From Pseudomonas baetica (GTDB taxonomy: Bacteria; Pseudomonadota; Gammaproteobacteria; Pseudomonadales; Pseudomonadaceae): 34,168 nt of DNA. The DNA is taken from contig NZ_JAIHLQ010000055.1 in the NCBI RefSeq assembly GCF_019733355.1, positions 1 to 34,168 on the forward strand. Reading direction: 5' to 3'. The first letter of the stretch is position 1. Every line of letters starts with the position of its first letter. A program made the translations under genes and the position numbers. Positions 24,154-32,284 of this stretch are shown here, piece after piece. A model generated the notes under the pieces. That model had not been told where the DNA came from. It was given only the letters and a program-made list of their open reading frames with translations, and ran no database searches.

Positions 24154-25249
24154 TTACAGCCCCGATTTCAGGCTGGCTTCCAGGTATTCGTCGATGTCGC
24201 CATCGAGCACCTTGTCGCAGTCGCTGCGTTCGATGTTGGTCCGCAGGTCCTTGATGCGCGAGGCGTCAAGCACGTAGGAGCGGATCTGGTGACCCCAGCC
24301 GATATCGGACTTGGTGTCTTCCAGCGCCTGGGACGCCGCGTTGCGTTTCTGCATTTCCTGCTCGTACAACTTGGCCCGCAGCATTTTCATGGCGGTGTCT
24401 TTGTTGGCGTGCTGGGAACGTTCGTTCTGGCAACTGACCACGGTGTTGGTCGGTACGTGAGTAATACGTACGGCCGAGTCGGTGGTGTTTACGTGCTGAC
24501 CACCGGCACCGGAGGAACGATAGGTGTCGATCCGCAGGTCTGCCGGGTTGATTTCGATTTCCACCTTGTCATCGATCTCTGGCGAGACGAAAACCGCCGA
24601 GAACGAGGTGTGGCGACGGTTGCCGGAGTCGAACGGGCTCTTGCGCACCAGACGGTGTACGCCGATTTCGGTACGCAGCCAGCCAAAGGCGTATTCGCCC
24701 TTGATGTGCACGGTCGCGCCTTTGATCCCGGCGACTTCACCGGCGGACAGTTCCATGATGGTCGCGTCGAAACCGCGTTTGTCAGCCCAGCGCAGGTACA
24801 TGCGCAGCAGGATGTTGGCCCAGTCCTGGGCTTCGGTGCCGCCGGAACCGGCCTGGATGTCCAGGTAGGCGTTGTTCGGGTCCATCTCGTGGCTGAACAT
24901 GCGGCGAAATTCTAGCTTGGCGAGGTTGTCCTCGAGACGGGCCAGCTCGGCGACAACATCGCCCACTGCGCCTTCGTCGTTTTCTTCGACAGCCATGTCC
25001 AGCAGGTCGCGGCAATCGGCCAGACCGCCGTTCAGTTCGTCGAGGGTATCGACGATCTGCGCCAGCGCAGCGCGCTCGCGGCCCAGCTCCTGGGCGTATT
25101 CAGGTTTGTTCCAGACACTCGGATCTTCAAGCTCGCGATTGACCTCGGTCAGACGCTCATGCTTTTGATCGTAGTCAAAGATACCCCCGAATAGTTTCGG
25201 AGCGCTCGGACAGGTCCTTGATGGTGTTCAGGATCGGGTTGATTTCCAT
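24154..25249 (-). CDS. prfB: Peptide chain release factor 2 (programmed frameshift)
   Basis: RF2 releases finished proteins at UGA and UAA. The gene is read in two frames: 24 codons from the ATG at 25249 (MEINPILNTIKDLSERSE...GYL), then UGA at 25175-25177, and after a +1 shift the rest from ..DYDQKHERLTEV. The total of 364 residues is the usual RF2 length. The PxT-type recognition motif is SPF (in RKSPFDSGNRRH) and the catalytic GGQ is in SSGAGGQHVNTTDS. It is the start of the prfB-lysS pair. Reading only the longer downstream frame would lose the first 84 residues. Confidence 0.96.
25175..25188 (-). promoter_or_regulatory. prfB +1 frameshift site
   Basis: On the minus strand GGGGG (25184-25188) acts as an internal Shine-Dalgarno, then TAT, the slippery CTT and the in-frame stop TGA followed by C. 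This is the classic RF2 autoregulation: scarce RF2 lets the ribosome slip at CUU-UGA and continue. Confidence 0.93.
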
Positions 25250-25288
25250 GACGGGCAGCACTCGTTGGCGAACTTTTGAAAGCCGGCG

Positions 25289-25295
25289 AGTATAA
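25289..25295 (-). promoter_or_regulatory. Possible prfB -10 element
   Basis: TTATACT on the minus strand, 40 nt upstream of the prfB ATG. No good -35 lies at 16-18 nt; GTGACA is too close. A sigma-70 promoter is possible but not certain. Confidence 0.35.
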
Positions 25296-25356
25296 CGTAA
25301 TCACGCTGTCACGGCAGCCCGTCTGGCGGCTGTTGGGGCGACGTATTGCAAATGCA

Positions 25357-25438
25357 GGAGCGGGCTTGCTCGCGAATGCGGTGGGTCAGCCAACCCTACT
25401 GCTGGCTATGCCGTCGCCTTCGCGAGCAAGCTCGCTCC
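25357..25438. repeat. REPIN: two inverted REP units
   Basis: Arms GGAGCGGGCTTGCTCGCGAA (25357-25376) and TTCGCGAGCAAGCTCGCTCC (25419-25438), one mismatch over 20 nt, spacer 42 bp. It lies between wspR and prfB, 16 bp past the wspR stop. Confidence 0.88.
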
Positions 25439-25454
25439 CACAGGGGACAGTGGA

Positions 25455-26456
25455 CTACTCAATGCCGACCTGATTGCGCCCATTGTTCTTGGCCAGATAC
25501 AAACCGCGATCCGCCGCCGAAATCAGCAACCGGCAATCGCTACCCGACTCAGGCACCATCGTCGCCAAACCGATACTGATGGTCAGGCTCGCGCCTTCGC
25601 TCGGTGCAATATGTGGAATTTTCAGCGCGGCCACGGTCTGGCGCAGCTTCTCCGCCATCAGTCGCGCGCCGCCCGGCGAGGTGTTCGGCAGCACCAAGGC
25701 AAATTCCTCACCACCGTAACGCGCCGGCAGGTCCGACGGTCGGGCGCTGGCGTCGCGGATCGCCGTGGCAACCTTGCGCAGCGCCTCATCGCCTTCGACA
25801 TGACCAAAAGTGTCGTTATAGGACTTGAAGTAATCGACGTCGATCATCAGCAACGACAGTTGGCTCTGATCACGCAGGGAACGTCGCCATTCCAGTTCCA
25901 GATACTCATCGAAGTGTCGACGGTTGGACAGCCCGGTCAGGCCATCGGAGTTCATCAGGCGTTGCAGCACCAGGTTGGTGTCGAGCAACTGCTGCTGGCT
26001 GACCCGCAGCGCACGGTACGCCGCGTCCCGTTGCAGCAAGGTCATATAGGAACGCGAGTGATAACGGATGCGCGCGACCAATTCGATGGTGTCCGGCAGT
26101 TTCACCAGGTAGTCGTTGGCGCCGGCCGAAAACGCCGCGCTTTTGATCAGCGGGTCTTCCTTGGTCGACAGAACGATGATCGGAATGTCCTTGGTCGCCG
26201 GGTGATTACGGTATTCGCGCACCAGGCTCAGACCATCGAGGCCTGGCATGACCAGGTCCTGCAGGATCACCGTTGGTTTGATCCGCACCGCTTGTGCGAT
26301 GGCTTGATGCGGGTCAGAGCAGAAGTGGAAGTCGATGTTTTCTTCATTCGACAGCCCACGACGCACGGCCTCGCCGATCATCGCCTGATCGTCCACCAAC
26401 AACACCATGGCGGCGTTTTCGTCGGTTTTGATGTCATCGATCTGTAAGTCATTCAT
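25455..26456 (-). CDS. wspR: Diguanylate cyclase response regulator WspR
   Basis: A 333-residue output protein of the Wsp pathway that makes cyclic di-GMP from two GTP when phosphorylated by WspE. The receiver domain is residues about 16-135 with phospho-acceptor Asp67 (ILQDLVMPGLDG). A helical stalk follows (about 140-170). The GGDEF domain, about 170-330, has the active-site motif GGEEF (ARYGGEEFALVLPN) and, five residues before it, RxxD (RPSD), the inhibitory c-di-GMP site. It is the last gene of the wsp operon, 48 nt after wspF, with AGGTGA as its ribosome site. P. fluorescens WspR drives cellulose-based wrinkly-spreader biofilms. Confidence 0.96.
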   Translation of the reverse strand: MNDLQIDDIKTDENAAMVLLVDDQAMIGEAVRRGLSNEENIDFHFCSDPHQAIAQAVRIKPTVILQDLVMPGLDGLSLVREYRNHPATKDIPIIVLSTKEDPLIKSAAFSAGANDYLVKLPDTIELVARIRYHSRSYMTLLQRDAAYRALRVSQQQLLDTNLVLQRLMNSDGLTGLSNRRHFDEYLELEWRRSLRDQSQLSLLMIDVDYFKSYNDTFGHVEGDEALRKVATAIRDASARPSDLPARYGGEEFALVLPNTSPGGARLMAEKLRQTVAALKIPHIAPSEGASLTISIGLATMVPESGSDCRLLISAADRGLYLAKNNGRNQVGIE

Positions 26457-26504
26457 GGGCGGTCACCTGAGTACGGCGGGGGCCAGGATTGCGGAAAAAT
26501 CTGT

Positions 26505-27515
26505 TCATTTGGGGAAAATCTCCAGCAATCGTGGCGCTATCTTTTCCAGTGAGCGGATTTCAACGGCTGCATCAATGGCCGCAGCGGCCTTGGGCATGCC
26601 ATATACCGCACTGCTTTGCTGATCCTGCGCGATGGTCAAGTAACCTTGTTGGCGCATGAGCTTAAGCCCTTGTGCCCCATCACGTCCCATCCCGGTCAAT
26701 AAAACCCCGACTGCATCACCATTCCAATAACTGGCGACGCTCTCGAAAAACACGTCGATCGAGGGTCGGTAAATCTCGTTGACCGGCTCGGCGGTGTAGG
26801 CCAGCGTGCCGTTCTTCAGTAATCGAATATGGTGATTGGTGCCGGCCAGCAGCACCACGCCGGCTTGCGGTGGTTCGCCTTCGCGGGCCAGACGCACATC
26901 CAGACCACTGGCGCTGGCCAGCCACTCGGCCATGCCGGCGGCGAACACCTGATCAACGTGCTGCACCAGCACGATGGCCGCCGAAAAATCACGCGGCAAG
27001 CCCTTGAGCAGCACTTCCAGCGCCGCCGGCCCGCCCGCCGACGAACCGATTGCTACCAGCCGCTGGCACGACGCCGTGCTGCGCTGTGGAGCCGGCACGG
27101 AACGCGAGCGAGGGGTTTTCTCGCCGATCAGCCAGCCGATATTGAGGATCTTGCGCAGCAATGGCGCCGCCGCTTCCTGTGCATTGCCGGCGCCGAGGGC
27201 CGGGGTGTCGACCACGTCCAGCGCGCCGTGGCCCATGGCTTCAAAGACCCGGTGCACGTTCTGTTGCCGGTCAACCGTGACGATGACAATGGCGCACGGG
27301 CTCTCGGCCATGATCCGTCGGGTGGCTTCGACGCCGTCCATCACCGGCATGATCAGATCCATCAGAATCAGATCCGGGGTATTTTCGGCGCACAGGCGCA
27401 CCGCCTCGGCGCCGTTGTACGCGACCCAGACCACCTGATGCGCCGGCTCGAAGGCCAGCGCCCGGCGCAGGGCCTCCACCGCCAGCGGCATATCATTGAC
27501 GATAGCAATCTTCAT
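26505..27515 (-). CDS. wspF: Chemotaxis-type methylesterase WspF (CheB)
   Basis: A 336-residue CheB-type enzyme that removes methyl groups from WspA and dampens the Wsp signal; loss of it locks WspR on. The N-terminal receiver has Asp53 (LMDLIMPVMDG). A linker (about 125-150) leads to the methylesterase domain with the triad Ser159 (AIGSSAGGP), His186 (VQHVDQVF) and Asp279 (TGMGRDGAQG). All catalytic residues are present, so the protein should be active and repressive. The ATG overlaps the wspE stop by 4 nt. WspF is a known hot spot for adaptive mutations in wrinkly-spreader evolution. Confidence 0.95.
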   Translation of the reverse strand: MKIAIVNDMPLAVEALRRALAFEPAHQVVWVAYNGAEAVRLCAENTPDLILMDLIMPVMDGVEATRRIMAESPCAIVIVTVDRQQNVHRVFEAMGHGALDVVDTPALGAGNAQEAAAPLLRKILNIGWLIGEKTPRSRSVPAPQRSTASCQRLVAIGSSAGGPAALEVLLKGLPRDFSAAIVLVQHVDQVFAAGMAEWLASASGLDVRLAREGEPPQAGVVLLAGTNHHIRLLKNGTLAYTAEPVNEIYRPSIDVFFESVASYWNGDAVGVLLTGMGRDGAQGLKLMRQQGYLTIAQDQQSSAVYGMPKAAAAIDAAVEIRSLEKIAPRLLEIFPK

Positions 27516-29800
27516 GCCCGCGCTCCTCCGATGAGCTCGACCACTGCGTCGAGCAGGGCGTCGTCATGAAAACTGGCTTTGGCTAAATAATAGTCGGCGC
27601 CGGCGTCCAGTCCACGGCGCCGGTCTTCTTCGCGATCCTTGTACGACACGACCATCACCGGCAGCGATTGCAGCCGGTTATCGCGGCGCAACAGCGTGAC
27701 CAGTTCGATGCCGTCCATGCGCGGCATGTCGATGTCGGTGATCAGCAAATCGAAGTCCTCCGAACGCAACGCGTTCCAACCGTCCATGCCGTCCACCGCC
27801 ACAGCGACGTCGTAGCCACGGTTGAGCAGCAGTTTGCGCTGTAGCTCGCGCACCGTCAGCGAGTCGTCGACCACCAGCACTCGTTTGCGCGCCGCTTCCA
27901 CGGCTTGATTGCCGTGGCGGGCGATGCGCTCAAGGCGCCCGGTATTGAGCAGTTTGTCCACCGAACGCAGCATGTCTTCGACGTCGACAATCAGCACCAC
28001 TGAGCCGTCATCGAGCAAGGCACCGGCGGAAATGTCCTGCACTTTGCCCAGACGCTCGTCCAGTGGCAACACCACCAACGTGCGCTCGCCAATGAAGCGC
28101 TCGACCGCCACTCCATAGATCGAATCGCGCTCGCGGATCACCACGACTTTCAGGGCCTCACCGCTGCTCTGACTGGCCGGGCGCTGCAACAACTGGCTGG
28201 CAGCCACCAGCCCGACATGCTGATCCTCGTGCCAGAAATGCTGGCGACCTTCGATCTGCACGATGTCTTCGGGGGCCAGATCGCACATGCGCTCGATGTG
28301 GGCTAGCGGAAAGGCGTAGGCCTCTTCGCCGACTTCCACCACCAGACTGCGCACCACTGACAAGGTCAACGGCACTTCAAGATGGAAGCGACTGCCCTCG
28401 CCCGCCGTCTGTTCCAGCACCACCGCGCCACGCAACTGACGGACCATGTGCTGAACCGCATCAAGGCCGACGCCACGGCCAGACACTTCAGTGACCGTAT
28501 CGCGCAGGCTGAAACCAGGCAGGAACAGGAAGGTCAGCAACTCCTCTTCGCTCAACTGCGCCGCTGTTTCGGCGGGGGACAACTGGCGCTCGACAATGCT
28601 ACGCCGAACCTTTTCCAGATCGACGCCGTTACCGTCATCGCTCAATTCCAGCACCAGCAATCCCGCTTGATGCGAGGCGCGCAGGCGGATCAGGCCTTCG
28701 GCGGGTTTGCCCTGGAGCAAACGTTGCTCCGGCGTTTCGATGCCGTGATCGACCGCGTTGCGCAGCAAATGGGTAAGCGGGGCTTCGAGCTTCTCCAGCA
28801 CATCGCGATCAACCTGGGTTTTCTCGCCTTCGATCTCCAGTCGCACCTGCTTGCCGAGAGTGCGGCCCAGATCACGCACCATGCGCACCTGACCGCTGAG
28901 CACGTCTGCGAAGGGCCGCATGCGGCAGGCCAATGCAGTGTCGTAGAGCACTTGCGCGCGCTGGCTGGCCTGCCAGGCGAATTCATCGAGTTCGGCATTT
29001 TTCTCGATCAGCATTTGCTGGGATTCGGCGAGCAAACGCCGCGCATCTTCCAACGCTTCCAGAGCTTCAAGGCTCAGCGCATGTTCCTTGAGGTGGACGT
29101 TGAGGTTTTCCAATGCGCGCAGACCGTTGTTCTGCATGCGCTTGAGGCGCTGCATGGTCGCCAGATGCGGCTTGAGTCGCTGGGTTTCCACCAGCGATTT
29201 ACTCGAGAGATCGAGCAGGCTGTTCAGACGTTCGGCGGTGACGCGCAACACGCGCTCGCCACCTTCGGTGGTGCGTTTGCTCTTGTTCGGTGTCGGCTCG
29301 GGCGACTCAACAGAAGCTTCTATAGCAGGCACCGGCGTCGGCTGAACCGCTGGCGGCGCTTCAAGCTGCAACTCGGCCATCAGCGGCGCAGCGACCGAAG
29401 CTGGCGGGGCTGACGGATCGAGCAGGCGCGCCATCAGTGCGACGTAAGCTTCAATGTCTGCCGGTTGCGGCGCGCTGGCCGGCACGGCGACGCGCATCAG
29501 CAAATCGGTGCCCTGCAACAACGCGTCGATGTGCTCCGGGCGCAGCAACAACCGCCCTTCCTGCGCACTGACCAGACAATCCTCCATCACATGCGCAACG
29601 CTGACGCCGCTGTCGATACCGACGATCCGCGCCGCGCCTTTGAGCGAGTGCGCCGCGCGCATGCACGATTCCAGTTGATCGGCCTGGGTCGGGTTGCGCT
29701 CCAGTGCCAAAAGCCCCGCGCTCAGGACTTGGGTCTGGGCCTCAGCTTCAAGGCTGAACAGCTCCAGCAATGAGGCGTCACGCATTTGCTCGGGGGTCAT
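27512..29800 (-). CDS. wspE: Hybrid CheA-type histidine kinase WspE
   Basis: A 762-residue kinase that phosphorylates WspR and WspF. Order: Hpt domain with His51 (AAHSLKGAARIVG); a Pro/Ala-rich linker (about 125-170); dimerisation and coiled coil (about 185-300); ATPase with HLLRNAVDHGIETPEQ, SDDGNGVDLEKVR and GRGVGLDAV; CheW-like domain (about 490-625); C-terminal receiver from about 640 with phospho-acceptor near Asp689 (ITDIDMPRMDG). The added receiver makes it a hybrid kinase, as in P. aeruginosa and SBW25 WspE. Start and stop overlap the neighbours by 4 nt each. Confidence 0.95.
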   Translation of the reverse strand: MTPEQMRDASLLELFSLEAEAQTQVLSAGLLALERNPTQADQLESCMRAAHSLKGAARIVGIDSGVSVAHVMEDCLVSAQEGRLLLRPEHIDALLQGTDLLMRVAVPASAPQPADIEAYVALMARLLDPSAPPASVAAPLMAELQLEAPPAVQPTPVPAIEASVESPEPTPNKSKRTTEGGERVLRVTAERLNSLLDLSSKSLVETQRLKPHLATMQRLKRMQNNGLRALENLNVHLKEHALSLEALEALEDARRLLAESQQMLIEKNAELDEFAWQASQRAQVLYDTALACRMRPFADVLSGQVRMVRDLGRTLGKQVRLEIEGEKTQVDRDVLEKLEAPLTHLLRNAVDHGIETPEQRLLQGKPAEGLIRLRASHQAGLLVLELSDDGNGVDLEKVRRSIVERQLSPAETAAQLSEEELLTFLFLPGFSLRDTVTEVSGRGVGLDAVQHMVRQLRGAVVLEQTAGEGSRFHLEVPLTLSVVRSLVVEVGEEAYAFPLAHIERMCDLAPEDIVQIEGRQHFWHEDQHVGLVAASQLLQRPASQSSGEALKVVVIRERDSIYGVAVERFIGERTLVVLPLDERLGKVQDISAGALLDDGSVVLIVDVEDMLRSVDKLLNTGRLERIARHGNQAVEAARKRVLVVDDSLTVRELQRKLLLNRGYDVAVAVDGMDGWNALRSEDFDLLITDIDMPRMDGIELVTLLRRDNRLQSLPVMVVSYKDREEDRRRGLDAGADYYLAKASFHDDALLDAVVELIGGARA

Positions 29801-30480
29801 GCGAGGCTCCGGGTCACGGCGGACAGCAGCTGTTCTTCATCCAGCCAACGCAGGCTGCGCCCCCGAAATGGCAGAACACCCCGGGTGTACTTGGCACTCG
29901 CCTGAGCGCCGGATCGCGATGCGGCATCGAGAATGCGCTCGTCAATCGCATGGATGCCATCAACTTCATCCACCGGCACCACCACCGGTCCACCATGGGC
30001 AGCAATGATCAGCATACGCGGCATGACTCGCCCGCCATTGGCCGGTGCAACATTGCCATCCAGATCCAGCAACTCAACCAGCGACAGACACGCCACCAGC
30101 GCGCCGCGCACATTGGCCACGCCAAGCAAGGCCCGCGAGCGTTGATGTGGCAGCGAGTGAATCGCCTGCATCGGCGCCACCTCTACGAGGCTGCGCGTCG
30201 CCAGCCCCAGCCATTCTTCGCCAATACGAAACATCAGCAGAGAACGGGTTTTCAAATCGGTTTCGACCGCTGTAGCCACCGGGTCACGCTCGTCCTGCTG
30301 CAACGCATAGCGGTCGAGCAGGCGCGTCGCGGCGGCGGAATACACCGAGCAATTGCGGCAATGGATGTGTTCTTCCAGCAGCGCACAGGACTTGTCGCCG
30401 TGAATGCCGATGCGGTTCCAGCAATCGTCGATGGCCCGGGCATCTTCATGTGTGACGTTCAAGGTGTCGGACGGGATCAT
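29797..30480 (-). CDS. wspD: CheW-type coupling protein WspD
   Basis: A 227-residue coupling protein with a CheW domain at about residues 75-215 (RIGEEWLGLATRSLVEVAP, HQRSRALLGVANVRGALVAC, PVDEVDGIHAI). The N-terminal extension (about 1-70) is specific to WspD and carries three Cys and a His (HIHCRNCSVY), a pattern that could bind a metal. It joins receptor WspA to kinase WspE together with WspB. It overlaps wspC and wspE by 4 nt each. Confidence 0.93.
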   Translation of the reverse strand: MIPSDTLNVTHEDARAIDDCWNRIGIHGDKSCALLEEHIHCRNCSVYSAAATRLLDRYALQQDERDPVATAVETDLKTRSLLMFRIGEEWLGLATRSLVEVAPMQAIHSLPHQRSRALLGVANVRGALVACLSLVELLDLDGNVAPANGGRVMPRMLIIAAHGGPVVVPVDEVDGIHAIDERILDAASRSGAQASAKYTRGVLPFRGRSLRWLDEEQLLSAVTRSLA

Positions 30481-31751
30481 CGTTTACGCTCACTGTCGGC
30501 GGTGCGTGCGCTGCGGGCGGCGCGCTCCTGTAATCGTCTGGCACCGGCGCTGTCACCTTGGGCTTGCAGCAACGCGGCCAGGTGCATCAACGCTTCGGGA
30601 TGTTGCGGTTCGAGGTACAACGCCTTGCGGTAAAAACCCTGGGCTTCAAGGGCACTGCCTGCGACATCGCTGAGCAGGCCCAGCCAGTAGAAGACTTGCG
30701 CCACCGGTTCGTGGCTAAGCAAATACTGCTCGCACGCGGCACGGGCTTCGGCGCTTTTGCCTTCGTTGGCCAGGGCGGCAATGTGGGCGAGCAACGTCGC
30801 GGCGTCCGGGTTGGCGCTTTTGCGGGTAATCGGCAGTGCCGTCACGGCGGTAAACGGCCGGTTGCGCACGGACGGTGTGGGTGGTGTGGTGCGCAGCGGC
30901 TGACTGACGGGCAACGGAATGGGCTTGGGGATCGGCAACGGTTCCGGCGCCGGCTCACTGTGGCGGCTGAACGCAAACGACTGGGGAATACCGATCGAAC
31001 GCATGCCTAACCGTCCAAGCAGACTGCCCTCCGCCGGGCCGATAAAGAGCACGCCATCGACATGAGTCAGGCGCTTGAGTACTTCGAAGACTTGCTTCTG
31101 GGTCGGCTGATCGAAGTAGATCAGCAGGTTGCGGCAGAACACGAAATCGAAGGCGGGCTCACTGGCCAACAGCGTCGGATCGAGCACATTGCCGACCTGC
31201 AAACGCACTTGCTCGCGCACGTTTTCGTTGACCCGATGGCCGTCCTGCTCAGGCGTGAAATGCCGCTCGCGGTAGTCCAGATCCTGGCCACGAAACGAGT
31301 TCTTGCCATACAACGCGCGCCGCGCCTTTTCCACCGAGATCGGGCTGACGTCCATGCCATCGACCTTGAACTGATGCGGCCTGAGCCCGGCGTCAATCAA
31401 GGCCATGGCAATCGAATAAGGCTCTTCGCCGGTGGAACACGGCAGACTGAGGATGCGCAGCGCGCGCATGTTGTTCAGTTCGCCAAGACGATTGCGCGCC
31501 AGTTTACCGAGGGTGGCGAACGACTCCGGGTAACGGAAAAACCAGGTTTCGGGGACGATCACCGCTTCGATCAGCGCCTGCTGTTCATCGCGCGAACCTT
31601 GCAGCAGTTGCCAATAGGCGTCGGCGTTCACCGCTTGTGAAAGCGTGGTGCGCTGGCGTACGGCTCGCTCGATGATCGCCGGCCCCACGGAGGTGACATC
31701 AAGGCCGATGCGTTCTTTGAGGAAGTCGAAAAAGCGCTGGTCGCTGCTCAT
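30477..31751 (-). CDS. wspC: CheR-type methyltransferase WspC
   Basis: A 424-residue methyltransferase that adds methyl groups to glutamates of WspA, opposing WspF. The CheR domain is about residues 1-265, with FFRYPESFATL, SAM-binding SLPCSTGEEPYSIAM and FVFCRNLLIYFD. A proline-rich linker (about 285-320) is followed by TPR-like repeats (about 325-415, AQVFYWLGLLSDVAGSALEA, PEALMHLAALLQAQGDSAGA), common in P. aeruginosa WspC. Overlaps of 4 nt join it to wspB and wspD. Confidence 0.95.
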   Translation of the reverse strand: MSSDQRFFDFLKERIGLDVTSVGPAIIERAVRQRTTLSQAVNADAYWQLLQGSRDEQQALIEAVIVPETWFFRYPESFATLGKLARNRLGELNNMRALRILSLPCSTGEEPYSIAMALIDAGLRPHQFKVDGMDVSPISVEKARRALYGKNSFRGQDLDYRERHFTPEQDGHRVNENVREQVRLQVGNVLDPTLLASEPAFDFVFCRNLLIYFDQPTQKQVFEVLKRLTHVDGVLFIGPAEGSLLGRLGMRSIGIPQSFAFSRHSEPAPEPLPIPKPIPLPVSQPLRTTPPTPSVRNRPFTAVTALPITRKSANPDAATLLAHIAALANEGKSAEARAACEQYLLSHEPVAQVFYWLGLLSDVAGSALEAQGFYRKALYLEPQHPEALMHLAALLQAQGDSAGARRLQERAARSARTADSERKR

Positions 31752-32284
31752 GACTGCGCCTCAAGCTGCATCGGGTCCAGCGGCGGATTGGGGAACAGCA
31801 AGGCGCGCACGCCATCATCGAGCAAGTCACTGACCCGCACCCATTGCACCAGCCCCTGCGCATCTTCGCGCACCGGGCCGAGGTACGGCGCCTCGCGATT
31901 GTCGAGGCCGTAGGGTTGAAAATCCTCTGGATAACAGCGCAGCGTGTCTGTCGCCTGCTCGAGAATCAGCCCAAGCCATTGCGCCGGCTGCGACGCGTCC
32001 CGGCGATAGTGAACCAACACCAACCGCGTACTGGTGCGCGCCTCGGCGGGTTGACCAAAAGTCAGCGCGCTGAGATCAATCACTGGCACCACCGCGCCGC
32101 GATACGCGAACACCCCGGCGACCCACTGTGGCGCCCGGGCAATCGGCTTCAACGGCAAGCGCGGCAGCACTTCCGCCACTTCGGTGGCACGCAAGGCGTA
32201 GCGCTCATTGCCAATGCGAAACAGCAGGAATAACGCCTGCTTCGCCACGGGTGCGGCACTGCGTTTGGCGCTGATTTCGCTCAT
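31748..32284 (-). CDS. wspB: CheW-type coupling protein WspB
   Basis: A 178-residue CheW-fold coupler filling nearly the whole protein: LFLLFRIGNERYALRATEVA (about residues 18-37), IARAPQWVAGVFAYRGAVVP (about 52-71), DLSAL, and LGLILEQATDTL. It links WspA to WspE. A second coupler, WspD, is encoded two genes later; both occur in known Wsp systems. The start shares one base with the wspA stop (TGATG) and the stop overlaps wspC by 4 nt, so coupling is tight throughout. Confidence 0.93.
   Translation of the reverse strand: MSEISAKRSAAPVAKQALFLLFRIGNERYALRATEVAEVLPRLPLKPIARAPQWVAGVFAYRGAVVPVIDLSALTFGQPAEARTSTRLVLVHYRRDASQPAQWLGLILEQATDTLRCYPEDFQPYGLDNREAPYLGPVREDAQGLVQWVRVSDLLDDGVRALLFPNPPLDPMQLEAQS

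Noticed and set aside
25175..25177. Premature stop in prfB suggesting a pseudogene
   Set aside because: The stop sits in the exact programmed frameshift context and the shifted product is full length.
28382..29413. A 343-codon open frame on the plus strand
   Set aside because: Antisense to wspE and rich in His, Arg and Gln; no ribosome site or recognisable domain.
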